The position numbers and the translations under genes were made by a program. Positions 53,341 through 60,676 of a DNA stretch of 64,000 nucleotides are shown piece by piece (the stretch's first letter is position 1; each line of letters begins with the position of its first letter). The DNA comes from Cryobacterium sp. Y11 (GTDB lineage Bacteria; Actinomycetota; Actinomycetes; Actinomycetales; Microbacteriaceae), in the NCBI RefSeq assembly GCF_002929535.1, contig NZ_PJJO01000047.1:1-64000 (forward strand), in the 5' to 3' direction. The notes beneath the pieces are model-generated. The model was not told the DNA's origin, made no database searches, and worked only from the letters and a program-made list of their open reading frames with translations.

Positions 53341-53957
53341 GAGACGCTTCCAGAATTCGCGGCCGCGGTGAGCTGGCGGGCCAGGCCCAGTTCCGGCTCG
53401 CCGAATTCGGCTTGCACGCGGGTCTCTCCGGTGGGCGTCCAGTCCTGACGCTGATAGAAGGCAAGCGAGGGCGCGTTGTCCCTGAAGACCCACAATCCTG
53501 CGGTCGTCATGCCGGCTTCGGCCAGGGCGTCGCCGGCCGCGCGCAGCAGGTGGGAGCCGATGCCGGTGCCTTGAGCAAGCGGCGAGACATAGAGGGAGTG
53601 GACCGCGCCGTGGCCGTCGGGACCTGCTACGAAGCGCGTGACGCCAATGATCTGAGGCGCCGCCGCACCCAGTACAGCGGTCGCACCCGAGGCATCGGAG
53701 ACGCCCGGCGCCACACCCGCATCCGATTCAGCGGCCGTATCCGCCATCGCATCGGCATCCCGTTCGGCAACGAGCATCTCGCCTGGCGCCGCCTCGGCGA
53801 GCACCCGCGTCCAGAGGGCGTGGGCCTGTGCATCGGTCATCGCGTCGATCAGGTGTGCTGGCAGCACCGCCCTGTAGCTTCCGCGCCAGCAGTCGAGAAA
53901 GACCGTCACGATACCGTCAATGTCCCCCGGGGTTGCTGGGCGATAGGCGATGGACAT
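53337..53957 (-). CDS. GNAT-family N-acetyltransferase
   Basis: 206 residues. IAYRPATPGDIDGIVTVF at the start, a long Ala/Asp-rich insertion (about residues 60-100), then the acetyl-CoA site VHSLYVSPLAQGTGIGSHLL (V/I-x-x-x-Q/R-G-x-G/A) and LWVFRDNAPSLAFYQRQDW. The function in the muropeptide operon is unclear; candidates are acetylation of amino sugar or peptide products. Confidence 0.85.
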   Translation of the reverse strand: MSIAYRPATPGDIDGIVTVFLDCWRGSYRAVLPAHLIDAMTDAQAHALWTRVLAEAAPGEMLVAERDADAMADTAAESDAGVAPGVSDASGATAVLGAAAPQIIGVTRFVAGPDGHGAVHSLYVSPLAQGTGIGSHLLRAAGDALAEAGMTTAGLWVFRDNAPSLAFYQRQDWTPTGETRVQAEFGEPELGLARQLTAAANSGSVS

Positions 53958-53964
53958 GCCCGGC

Positions 53965-55137
53965 TCAGCGCTTCGAGTGCAGGGTCAGCGAGCGGAGCGG
54001 TTCGGTCAGCGGAGCTGGCAGTACCAGCGGGCCACTACCCGGTGTGATCGTGCCGAGCACGCGCGCCCCGCGCGCCCCGGTTCCAGCCGGGTTGGTGCCG
54101 GGCAGGCCGTGGGCTGTGCACCAACCGATGAGCGCGAACGCGATGGCTTCCTTCTCGTCGGCCGGTGCACCGAACTCGTCGGATAGCACTACGTTGACAC
54201 CGGGCAGGGCGGCGCGCAGACCGTCCAGAATCACCGAGTTGTGGCATCCTCCACCCGAGACCACGAGCAGGTCGATTCCGGCGGCGCGCACGTCGCGGGC
54301 CACGGTCTGCACCGTCAGCTCGGTCAGCGTGGCCACCAGGTCAACGTCGCTTACGGTGCGTCCGGACCGGAGAATCGCATCGCTGACATAGCTGCCGTGG
54401 AAGTGCTCTTTTCCGGTGCTCTTCGGGGCGGGCAGCGCGTAGTAGGCATCACCGAGCAGCAAATCGAGCAGAACCGCATCGATCGAACCGGATGCGGCGA
54501 TCCGGCCGCCCTCGTCATAGCCGAGTGCGTTCAAGGCGCGTTCGGTGATCGTCGCGTCGATGAGCGCGTTGGCCGGACCGATGTCGTAGGCGTAGAGTGC
54601 ACCGTCGGTGGGGACCACCGTCATGTTCGAGATGCCGCCGAGGTTCAGGGCTCCGGGGGTGCCGGGCGATCCGGCGAGCAATAGCGCATCCAGGAAGGAG
54701 ACGAGCGGGGCGCCGTGCCCACCCGCGGTAATGTCCCTAATGCGCACATCTGAGACGACGGGGGTGCCGGTTTTCTCGGCGATCCAGGCCGGCTGGCCGA
54801 TCTGCAGGGTGCCGAGTGCGTGGCCGCCGTCCACCCAGTGGAAGACGGTCTGCCCGTGCGAGACGATCAGGTCAACGGCGCCGTCAGCCGCGATTGCCGC
54901 AGCCGCGACGTCTGCGAAGGCCTGCCCGATCAGGGTGTCGAGCTCGCAAACCTCAGCGAGGGTCGTCTCGGCGGGCGGAAGCACCGCGATCAGCCGGGCA
55001 CGCAACTCGGGGGCATAGGGCGTGCCGCTGCGGTGCAGTACCGCCCCTGTGAGCACGCCATCGGCGAAGTTGAAATCGACGACTGCCGCGTCGATTCCAT
55101 CGTGTGACGTGCCAGAGATCATGCCGAGAATCTTCAT
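53965..55137 (-). CDS. anmK: Anhydro-N-acetylmuramic acid kinase
   Basis: 390 residues. The ATP site GMISGTSHDGIDAAVVDF, SHGQTVFHW, VVSDVRIRDITAGGHGAPLV (the catalytic Asp region), LNLGGISNMTV, PKSTGKEHFHG, and late GAPADEKEAIAFALIGWCT are all AnmK blocks. It hydrolyses and phosphorylates 1,6-anhydroMurNAc to MurNAc-6-phosphate, the MurQ substrate, whose gene overlaps by 4 bases upstream. Cytoplasmic. Confidence 0.95.
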   Translation of the reverse strand: MKILGMISGTSHDGIDAAVVDFNFADGVLTGAVLHRSGTPYAPELRARLIAVLPPAETTLAEVCELDTLIGQAFADVAAAAIAADGAVDLIVSHGQTVFHWVDGGHALGTLQIGQPAWIAEKTGTPVVSDVRIRDITAGGHGAPLVSFLDALLLAGSPGTPGALNLGGISNMTVVPTDGALYAYDIGPANALIDATITERALNALGYDEGGRIAASGSIDAVLLDLLLGDAYYALPAPKSTGKEHFHGSYVSDAILRSGRTVSDVDLVATLTELTVQTVARDVRAAGIDLLVVSGGGCHNSVILDGLRAALPGVNVVLSDEFGAPADEKEAIAFALIGWCTAHGLPGTNPAGTGARGARVLGTITPGSGPLVLPAPLTEPLRSLTLHSKR

Positions 55138-56084
55138 TGTTCCTCCAGAGCTGCGCGTAGGTTTCCGTTGACAGCGCTCAGTCGAGCGCCGGCTTCCTCG
55201 GTGCTGCGACCGGTGCGGAGCAGCACAATCGCCACCTTGACGTTGTAGCCGCTGGTCGCGAGTGCGGCCTCTGCCCGGTCACGACTGACGCCGGCGACGG
55301 TGCGAACAATGCCGAGCGCGCGCTCCCGCAGTTTCACGTTGGTCGGTTTCACGTCGACCATCAGGTTGCCGTAGGTCTTGCCAAGCTGCACCATCACGAT
55401 GGTCGAGAACATATTGAGCACGAGCTTCTGCGCCGTTCCGGCCTTCAACCGAGTGGATCCGCTGAGCACCTCCGGCCCGACCAGAACCTCGATGCCATGT
55501 TCGGCCGCCTCGCTGAGCACGGTCCCACGGTTGCAGGAGAGTCCAATGCTGAGCGCGCCGAGTTCCCGCGCACGGGCGACGGCAGCAACCACATAGGGGG
55601 TTCGGCCGCTGGATGCGATGCCGATCACGGTATCGAGGGAGGTCACACCCGCCGCGTCGATGGCGGATACTCCGGCCGCGGGGTCATCCTCGGCTCCCTC
55701 GCACGGTGACACGATTGCCTTCAAGCCTCCGGCGATGATCGCAAAGACCTGCTCCGGCGGTGTGCTGAAGGTGGGCGGGCATTCCGACGCATCGAGCACG
55801 CCGATCCGTCCGGGCGTTCCCGCCCCGACATAGATCAGGCGACCGCCGGCCTTCATCCGCAGCGCGGCAGCTTCGATGGCCGGCACAATGCTCGGCAGGG
55901 CCAGCGCCACCGCTCCGGGAACCGTGGCGTCGGCGTCGTTCATCAGCACGGCCAAGTTGCCCACCGACATCCGGTCGATCTCGGCGTAGCGCGGGTCTGC
56001 TTCTTCGGTGGTCAGCCCAACGAGTGAGATCGTCGCGGCGTCGGGAGCTGCTGTTCCGGTCGGGGTGAGGTCGTGCCGGGTCAT
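55134..56084 (-). CDS. murQ: N-acetylmuramic acid 6-phosphate etherase
   Basis: 316 residues. SIS fold with LIYVGAGTPGRIGVLDASEC (substrate Ser/Thr loop; the catalytic Glu in DASE), VSPCEGAEDD with the second acidic residue, GIASSGRTPYVVAAV, LSCNRGTVLS, STRLKAGTAQKLVLNMFST, GKTYGNLMVDVKPTNVKLRE and a C-terminal helical domain. It splits the lactyl ether of MurNAc-6P to GlcNAc-6P and D-lactate. Overlaps both dppC and anmK. Confidence 0.96.
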   Translation of the reverse strand: MTRHDLTPTGTAAPDAATISLVGLTTEEADPRYAEIDRMSVGNLAVLMNDADATVPGAVALALPSIVPAIEAAALRMKAGGRLIYVGAGTPGRIGVLDASECPPTFSTPPEQVFAIIAGGLKAIVSPCEGAEDDPAAGVSAIDAAGVTSLDTVIGIASSGRTPYVVAAVARARELGALSIGLSCNRGTVLSEAAEHGIEVLVGPEVLSGSTRLKAGTAQKLVLNMFSTIVMVQLGKTYGNLMVDVKPTNVKLRERALGIVRTVAGVSRDRAEAALATSGYNVKVAIVLLRTGRSTEEAGARLSAVNGNLRAALEEQ

Positions 56085-56974
56085 CGTTTGCCTTTGTTTC
56101 GGGGATCAAGTATGTCGCGCAGGCCATCGCCGAGCAGGTTGAGGCCGACGACGAGAAGAACGACGATCACGCCGGGCGCGATCATGGTCCAGGGCGCGAT
56201 GTAGACCAGGGTGCGTGCTTCAAAGATCATCGAGCCGAGCGACGGGGTGGGCGGCGGTGCGCCCAGGCCCAGGAAGCTCAGCGAGGCTTCGGTGAGCACC
56301 GCCCACGACAGCGACAGAGTGACCTGAATGATGATGATCGACGTAATGTTCGGCAGCACGTGCCGCATCATCACCGCGATGCGGCTGGCGCCGGTACTCG
56401 TGGCGGCCTTCACATACTCGACCTCCCGAAGCGAGAGCACGGGACCGCGAGTGACGCGGATGAAGATCGGCACGTAGACAATGGCGATCGCGACAGCGAT
56501 GGTGAACCAGTTGCGGTCGAACACCGATACCAAGGCAAGGGCGAGCAGCAGCGGCGGGAACGCGAAGAGTACGTTGGTGACTCCGCCGATGGCGACATCG
56601 GGGATGCCGCGGAAGAAGCCCGCGATAAGGCCACCCATCGTGCCGATCACCGTGGCGAAGGTCACGGCGACAACGGCGATCAGGGCGGAGTTCGCCACCC
56701 CGGCGGCAACGCGGGAGAACACGTCGCGGCCGAACTGGTCGGTCCCGAACAAGTGCGTAAACGACGGAGCGAGGAGCCGCGACGGCGGATCCTGAGCGAT
56801 CGGGTCATAGGACAGCAGGGAAAAGTACGAAGCGAACGTCAGGAGCACGAGCAGGCTGACGATGATTGCACCACTCAAACCGCTGGGGCTCCGCAGCAGT
56901 GCACGGAAGCGACCGGCCGCGACGCTGCCAGTGCGGGGCGTGGGGCCGACGGGCGCCGGGGCGAGATCGGTCAT
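56081..56974 (-). CDS. DppC-type dipeptide ABC permease
   Basis: 297 residues. N-terminal cytoplasmic part, a first membrane helix (GAIIVSLLVLLTFASYFSLL), the periplasmic block LLAPSFTHLFGTDQFGRDVF typical of DppC/OppC, and the EAA loop EYVKAATSTGASRIAVMMRH, then SLSFLGLGAPPPTPSLGSMI. Pairs with the DppB subunit 4 bases upstream. The murQ ATG overlaps its stop, so import and sugar metabolism share one message. Confidence 0.93.
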   Translation of the reverse strand: MTDLAPAPVGPTPRTGSVAAGRFRALLRSPSGLSGAIIVSLLVLLTFASYFSLLSYDPIAQDPPSRLLAPSFTHLFGTDQFGRDVFSRVAAGVANSALIAVVAVTFATVIGTMGGLIAGFFRGIPDVAIGGVTNVLFAFPPLLLALALVSVFDRNWFTIAVAIAIVYVPIFIRVTRGPVLSLREVEYVKAATSTGASRIAVMMRHVLPNITSIIIIQVTLSLSWAVLTEASLSFLGLGAPPPTPSLGSMIFEARTLVYIAPWTMIAPGVIVVLLVVGLNLLGDGLRDILDPRNKGKR

Positions 56975-57942
56975 GAGGCACGCACCCGGGGATCGATGAG
57001 GCGGTAAGTCAGGTCGGTGAGCAGATTCACGATCACGAAGGTGAGCGCGATCACCAGCACGGTGCTCTGCACGAGCGCGTACTCCTTCTGTTGAATCCCG
57101 AGCAGAACCTGCCGGCCGATGCCCGGCAGAGAGAAGATCTGCTCGACGACGACGGCGCCGCCGAGAAGGTATCCGAACTGCAGACCGGTCATCGTGACGA
57201 TCGGTACCAGAGCGTTGCCGAGCACATGCTTCAGCTGCAGTCGGCGGGGTGGAACGCCCTTGGCGCGTGCCGTGCGAATAAAATCGTTGGAGCGCACTTC
57301 AAGCACCGCAGTCCGTGTGGTGCGCATGATCGGGGCCGCGATTCCGAAGCCGAGGACCAAAGACGGGAGAAGCATCTGCTGCAGGTTAAGCAGCGGATCG
57401 CCGAACAGCGAGGCAAAGGCTTGCCCGTTCGGGTTGAAACCGAGGGAGGAGGCGAGCACCGAGAGCAGCGCAGTGGCGAGCAGAAAGGCAGGGATCGACA
57501 AGCCGGCGAGGCCGACGATCTGGCCGAGGGCGTCACGCGGGGAGTCCGGCTTCGAGGCCGACAGCATCCCGAGTGGGATGCCGATCAGCAACGCGAGAAC
57601 GATCGAGAAGATCGCAAGTTCGAAGGTGACCGGCAGGGAGGCGACGGTGAGGTCGAGAACACTCTGCTGAGCGCGCGCGGAGAAGCCGAGATTTCCGGTG
57701 AACAAGTTCCCCAGCCACGAGAAGAATTGCACGACCAGCGGCTGGTCGAGGCCGTAATACTGCTCGAGAGCTAGTTTCTGCGCCGGGGTGAGCGCGGCGG
57801 CTTCGGTGCCGAGACCCGCGGTGATCTGGTTACCGGGGATGGCCCGCAGCATGATGAAGACAAAGATCGCGACGCCGAGGAGGGTGAGCGCCGCAGCGCC
57901 GATTCGGCGCACGACGCTGTTGTGGGAGAAAGTTTTGAGCAT
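56971..57942 (-). CDS. DppB-type dipeptide ABC permease
   Basis: 323 residues. MLKTFSHNSVVRRIGAAALT leads into the first membrane helix; LALEQYYGLDQPLVVQFFSW is the periplasmic DppB block. GLAGLSIPAFLLATALLSVL, the EAA loop NDFIRTARAKGVPPRRLQLK and LLGGAVVVEQIFSLPGIGRQ follow. Second gene of the operon after the binding protein. Confidence 0.93.
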   Translation of the reverse strand: MLKTFSHNSVVRRIGAAALTLLGVAIFVFIMLRAIPGNQITAGLGTEAAALTPAQKLALEQYYGLDQPLVVQFFSWLGNLFTGNLGFSARAQQSVLDLTVASLPVTFELAIFSIVLALLIGIPLGMLSASKPDSPRDALGQIVGLAGLSIPAFLLATALLSVLASSLGFNPNGQAFASLFGDPLLNLQQMLLPSLVLGFGIAAPIMRTTRTAVLEVRSNDFIRTARAKGVPPRRLQLKHVLGNALVPIVTMTGLQFGYLLGGAVVVEQIFSLPGIGRQVLLGIQQKEYALVQSTVLVIALTFVIVNLLTDLTYRLIDPRVRAS

Positions 57943-58010
57943 GTCCTTCGGGCATTCCCAATTGCATAGCGGGTACCGACGTTGTCAGTCGGCACCCGCC
58001 CCGGCAATCG

Positions 58011-59564
58011 TTAGTTAACGGTTGTGGTGCGCAGGTACTGGAGCGAACCATTGGCCATGGGCACGAACCCCTGCACCGCAGAGTCCGTCGCTGTATAGCT
58101 GTAGCTTGTGAAGAGCCACACCCAGGCGGCGTTATCTTCGAGCTCGGCCGAGACCTTCTCATAGATAGCGGCGCGGTCCGTCGGGTCGCTCGCGGCACGG
58201 CCCTCGGCGAACAGCGCGTCGAGTTCCGGCGAGCTGTAGCCGGCGACCTTGTTCAGGTTGCCGGTACTGGTGAAGTAACGGCCATACATGCCGTCGGGGT
58301 CCGGTTGTCCGCCATTCAGGGCGACAGCGGCGTCGAAGTCGCCGGCGACCCAGCGGTCGACGTAGGCACCGGATTCGAGGGTCTCAACGTCGAGGGTGAT
58401 CTTCGCCTCGGCCAGCTGCGCCTTGAGATTCTGTGCCTCGTTCACCGAGGTCGCGTACTCGCCCTGCGACACGATCGTCTTGATGGTGACGCCGTCAGCC
58501 TTGCCGGCCTTGGCCAGGTAAGCGGCAGCCTGCTTGAGGTCACGCTCCGGACACGGGCGCGCATCCGTGTCCGACTTGTAGGCCGGTGAGGTGATCGGGC
58601 CGGTGACTTCACCTTCGCCGAGCGCAGCGGTGTCGAGCACTTCCTGGCGGTCGACGGCACAGGAAATGGCGAGGCGCACGTTGACGTCGGCGAGATCGCC
58701 GCGCGTCGCGTTCAGCTGCAGCGTGTGGTAACTGAGCTGCGGCGTCTTGGCAATCGTGATCGATCCGCTTTCAGCGGTCTGAGCGACCAACGGGTCGTCG
58801 AAGATAGCCATCTGCACGTTGCCGGACTGCATGGCCGACACGATCGACGACTCGTCGGGGATGACGCGGAACTCGACGCTGCCCAGCGTCGGCTCGTCGC
58901 CCCAATACGCGGTGTTCTTCTTCAGGGTGATCGATTGGTTCGCCACGCGGGTGTCGAACGAATAGGCGCCGGTGCCGTTGGGCGCCGTGTTCAATGCTGC
59001 CTCGGTGTCATCGGACGAGAGCATCGCTAGCGTGAGAACGGCGAGGCCCGCCGGCAATGCGGCATTCGGGGCTGACAGGGTCAGTAGCACGGTGTTCTCA
59101 TCGCTGGCCTCGATGGCCGTGACGGAAGCGAGGGCGCTGCGGGACACCGCGGCGGTCGCCTCGTCCTGGATCTTCGTCAGCGAGCTGACGACGTCTTCTG
59201 AACCGAATGTGCTGCCATCGGCAAAGGTGACGCCTTCACGCAACTTCAGGGTGACGGTCAAGCCGTCTTCGGAGGCGTCCCACGACTCGGCGAGGCCCGG
59301 AACGACATTCAGGCCCTCATCGAACTCGGTCAGAGTGCCATACACGTTCTGCAGAACGTGTGTGGCTTGGAACTGGGTGGCCTTCCAGGGAAAGAGGGTG
59401 TCGGGGTCTGAGGTGACTCCAACGACCAACGAACCGCCGGACTTGGCCGTTTCAGCGGGTGCTGGCGTGCCGGGGCTTGAACAGCCCGATACTGCAAGTG
59501 AGACGATCGCGGCGAGACCGAGTGCCGAGACTGCCCCACGAGTAAAACGAGAACCGTGTGACAA
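58011..59564 (-). CDS. Dipeptide/oligopeptide ABC substrate-binding lipoprotein
   Basis: 517 residues from a TTG start with GAGGAGTAAC upstream. Signal peptide with lipobox LAVSGC (Cys 28), then SBP_bac_5 features: LVVGVTSDPDTLFPWKATQF, NVYGTLTEFDEGLNVVPGLA, ESWDASEDGLTVTLKLREGV, TFADGSTFGSEDVVSSLTKI. This family binds peptides, including murein peptides in MppA/AppA-like members. Placed first in an operon with murQ, anmK and an epimerase, a muropeptide or cell-wall peptide ligand is likely (inference). Confidence 0.92.
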   Translation of the reverse strand: MSHGSRFTRGAVSALGLAAIVSLAVSGCSSPGTPAPAETAKSGGSLVVGVTSDPDTLFPWKATQFQATHVLQNVYGTLTEFDEGLNVVPGLAESWDASEDGLTVTLKLREGVTFADGSTFGSEDVVSSLTKIQDEATAAVSRSALASVTAIEASDENTVLLTLSAPNAALPAGLAVLTLAMLSSDDTEAALNTAPNGTGAYSFDTRVANQSITLKKNTAYWGDEPTLGSVEFRVIPDESSIVSAMQSGNVQMAIFDDPLVAQTAESGSITIAKTPQLSYHTLQLNATRGDLADVNVRLAISCAVDRQEVLDTAALGEGEVTGPITSPAYKSDTDARPCPERDLKQAAAYLAKAGKADGVTIKTIVSQGEYATSVNEAQNLKAQLAEAKITLDVETLESGAYVDRWVAGDFDAAVALNGGQPDPDGMYGRYFTSTGNLNKVAGYSSPELDALFAEGRAASDPTDRAAIYEKVSAELEDNAAWVWLFTSYSYTATDSAVQGFVPMANGSLQYLRTTTVN

Positions 59565-59655
59565 GGGTTACTCCTCAGGTGTGTTGTGATGCTCCATTGC
59601 ATGAGGCCGCCGACTCGCGGTCACACTGAAAGCGTCTGTGATCCAGGTTGGAATA

Positions 59656-59687
59656 AAAGTACACCATCTTTACAACATATGTACTTT
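59656..59687. promoter_or_regulatory. Inverted repeat between the divergent salvage operons
   Basis: AAAGTACA (59656-59663) and TGTACTTT (59680-59687) form a perfect 8-base inverted repeat separated by 16 A+T-rich bases, in the 212-base gap between the binding-protein gene (minus) and the RpiR gene (plus). It is 92 bases from the binding-protein start and 90 from the RpiR start. Position and symmetry fit an RpiR/MurR-type operator controlling both directions. Confidence 0.6.
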
Positions 59688-59776
59688 CTTTTCTCGTATT
59701 GTTGTCGGTATGCAGTGAGGGCCTCACGACAGAGGTGCCGCACCGTGGCCGTTTCACCGTTTGAAAGGGACAGAAC

Positions 59777-60676
59777 GTGATCGATGACATCCTCGAACGA
59801 CCGGATTCCCGGACCGTTCTGGTGCGCATGCGTGCCGCCATGCCCTCGCTTCGCCCCACCGAACGGCGGATTGCTGAACTCTTTCTGGCACACCCGGCGG
59901 ATGGCGCGAACCTGTCGATCGCCGAGCTCGCGGTCCGCTGCGGCACGTCGACAACCTCGGTCGTGCGGTTCTACAAGCGCATCGGCTACGAGCACTACAA
60001 AGATCTGCGCATCGATCTCACTCGGGAGACGACGCGGGAGGACCTGCAGAATTCCAGCTTCTCGTCGGTGTCCGGCGACATCGACCGAGAGGATAGCCTC
60101 GCCGACATCGTGACGAAAGTGGCCCTCAATGAAACGCTGTCGATTGCCGACACCGCCAAAGTGCTCGACACGCTGGCGCTTGGCCGAGCCGTTGATCTGG
60201 TGAAGTCGGCCAGGCGCATCGACAGTTTCGGCGTGGGGGCAAGCTCGTTCGTGGGTCTTGACCTGCAGCAGAAACTCACGCGAATCGGCCGCACCGCCCT
60301 CAACTGGCCCGACCCCCACTCTGCCTGGACCTCGGCGGCGACCCTCGACGCATCCTGTGTCGCCATCGCGGTCTCGCACACCGGTTCGACGATCGACACC
60401 GTGGAGTTTCTGAAGCTCGCGCGTGCGGCAGGTGCTGCGACGATCGCCATTACCAACTTCGGGGAATCACCCCTGGCCAACGCGGCCGACGTCGTGCTGA
60501 CCACCGCCGCACGGGAAACCCGGTTCCGTTCCGGGGCGCTCGGCAGCAGAATCGCGCAGCTCATGGTTATCGACTGCCTCTTCACCGCGGTAGCACAGGC
60601 CTCATTCGACGAATCGATGACCGCGGTCCGCACCACATATGAGGCAGTGCACAGCCGCAGCCTGAAAGGATCTTGA
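59777..60676 (+). CDS. RpiR/MurR-type transcriptional regulator
   Basis: 299 residues from GTG 59777 (AAAGGGACAG upstream). HTH_6 domain at about 12-85 (MPSLRPTERRIAELFLAHPA, SIAELAVRCGTSTTSVVRFY) and a SIS domain at about 130-280 (SFGVGASSFVGLDLQQKLTR, AIAVSHTGSTIDTVEFLKLA, TNFGESPLANAADVVLTTAA). MurR proteins sense MurNAc-6P through the SIS domain. Divergent from the dpp-mur operon and one base before the D-lactate dehydrogenase. Confidence 0.9.
   Translation: MIDDILERPDSRTVLVRMRAAMPSLRPTERRIAELFLAHPADGANLSIAELAVRCGTSTTSVVRFYKRIGYEHYKDLRIDLTRETTREDLQNSSFSSVSGDIDREDSLADIVTKVALNETLSIADTAKVLDTLALGRAVDLVKSARRIDSFGVGASSFVGLDLQQKLTRIGRTALNWPDPHSAWTSAATLDASCVAIAVSHTGSTIDTVEFLKLARAAGAATIAITNFGESPLANAADVVLTTAARETRFRSGALGSRIAQLMVIDCLFTAVAQASFDESMTAVRTTYEAVHSRSLKGS

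Noticed and set aside
50902..53493. A single 863-residue fusion of an MFS transporter and a dipeptide epimerase
   Set aside because: The upstream part changes frame at the G-run near 52436, and the true MFS ending and the epimerase ATG are visible in an ATGA overlap at 52017-52020.
56360..57774. Long open frames antisense to the permease genes, rich in Arg, Glu, Gly and His
   Set aside because: Typical shadow frames of high-G+C membrane-protein genes, with no hydrophobic or domain pattern of their own.
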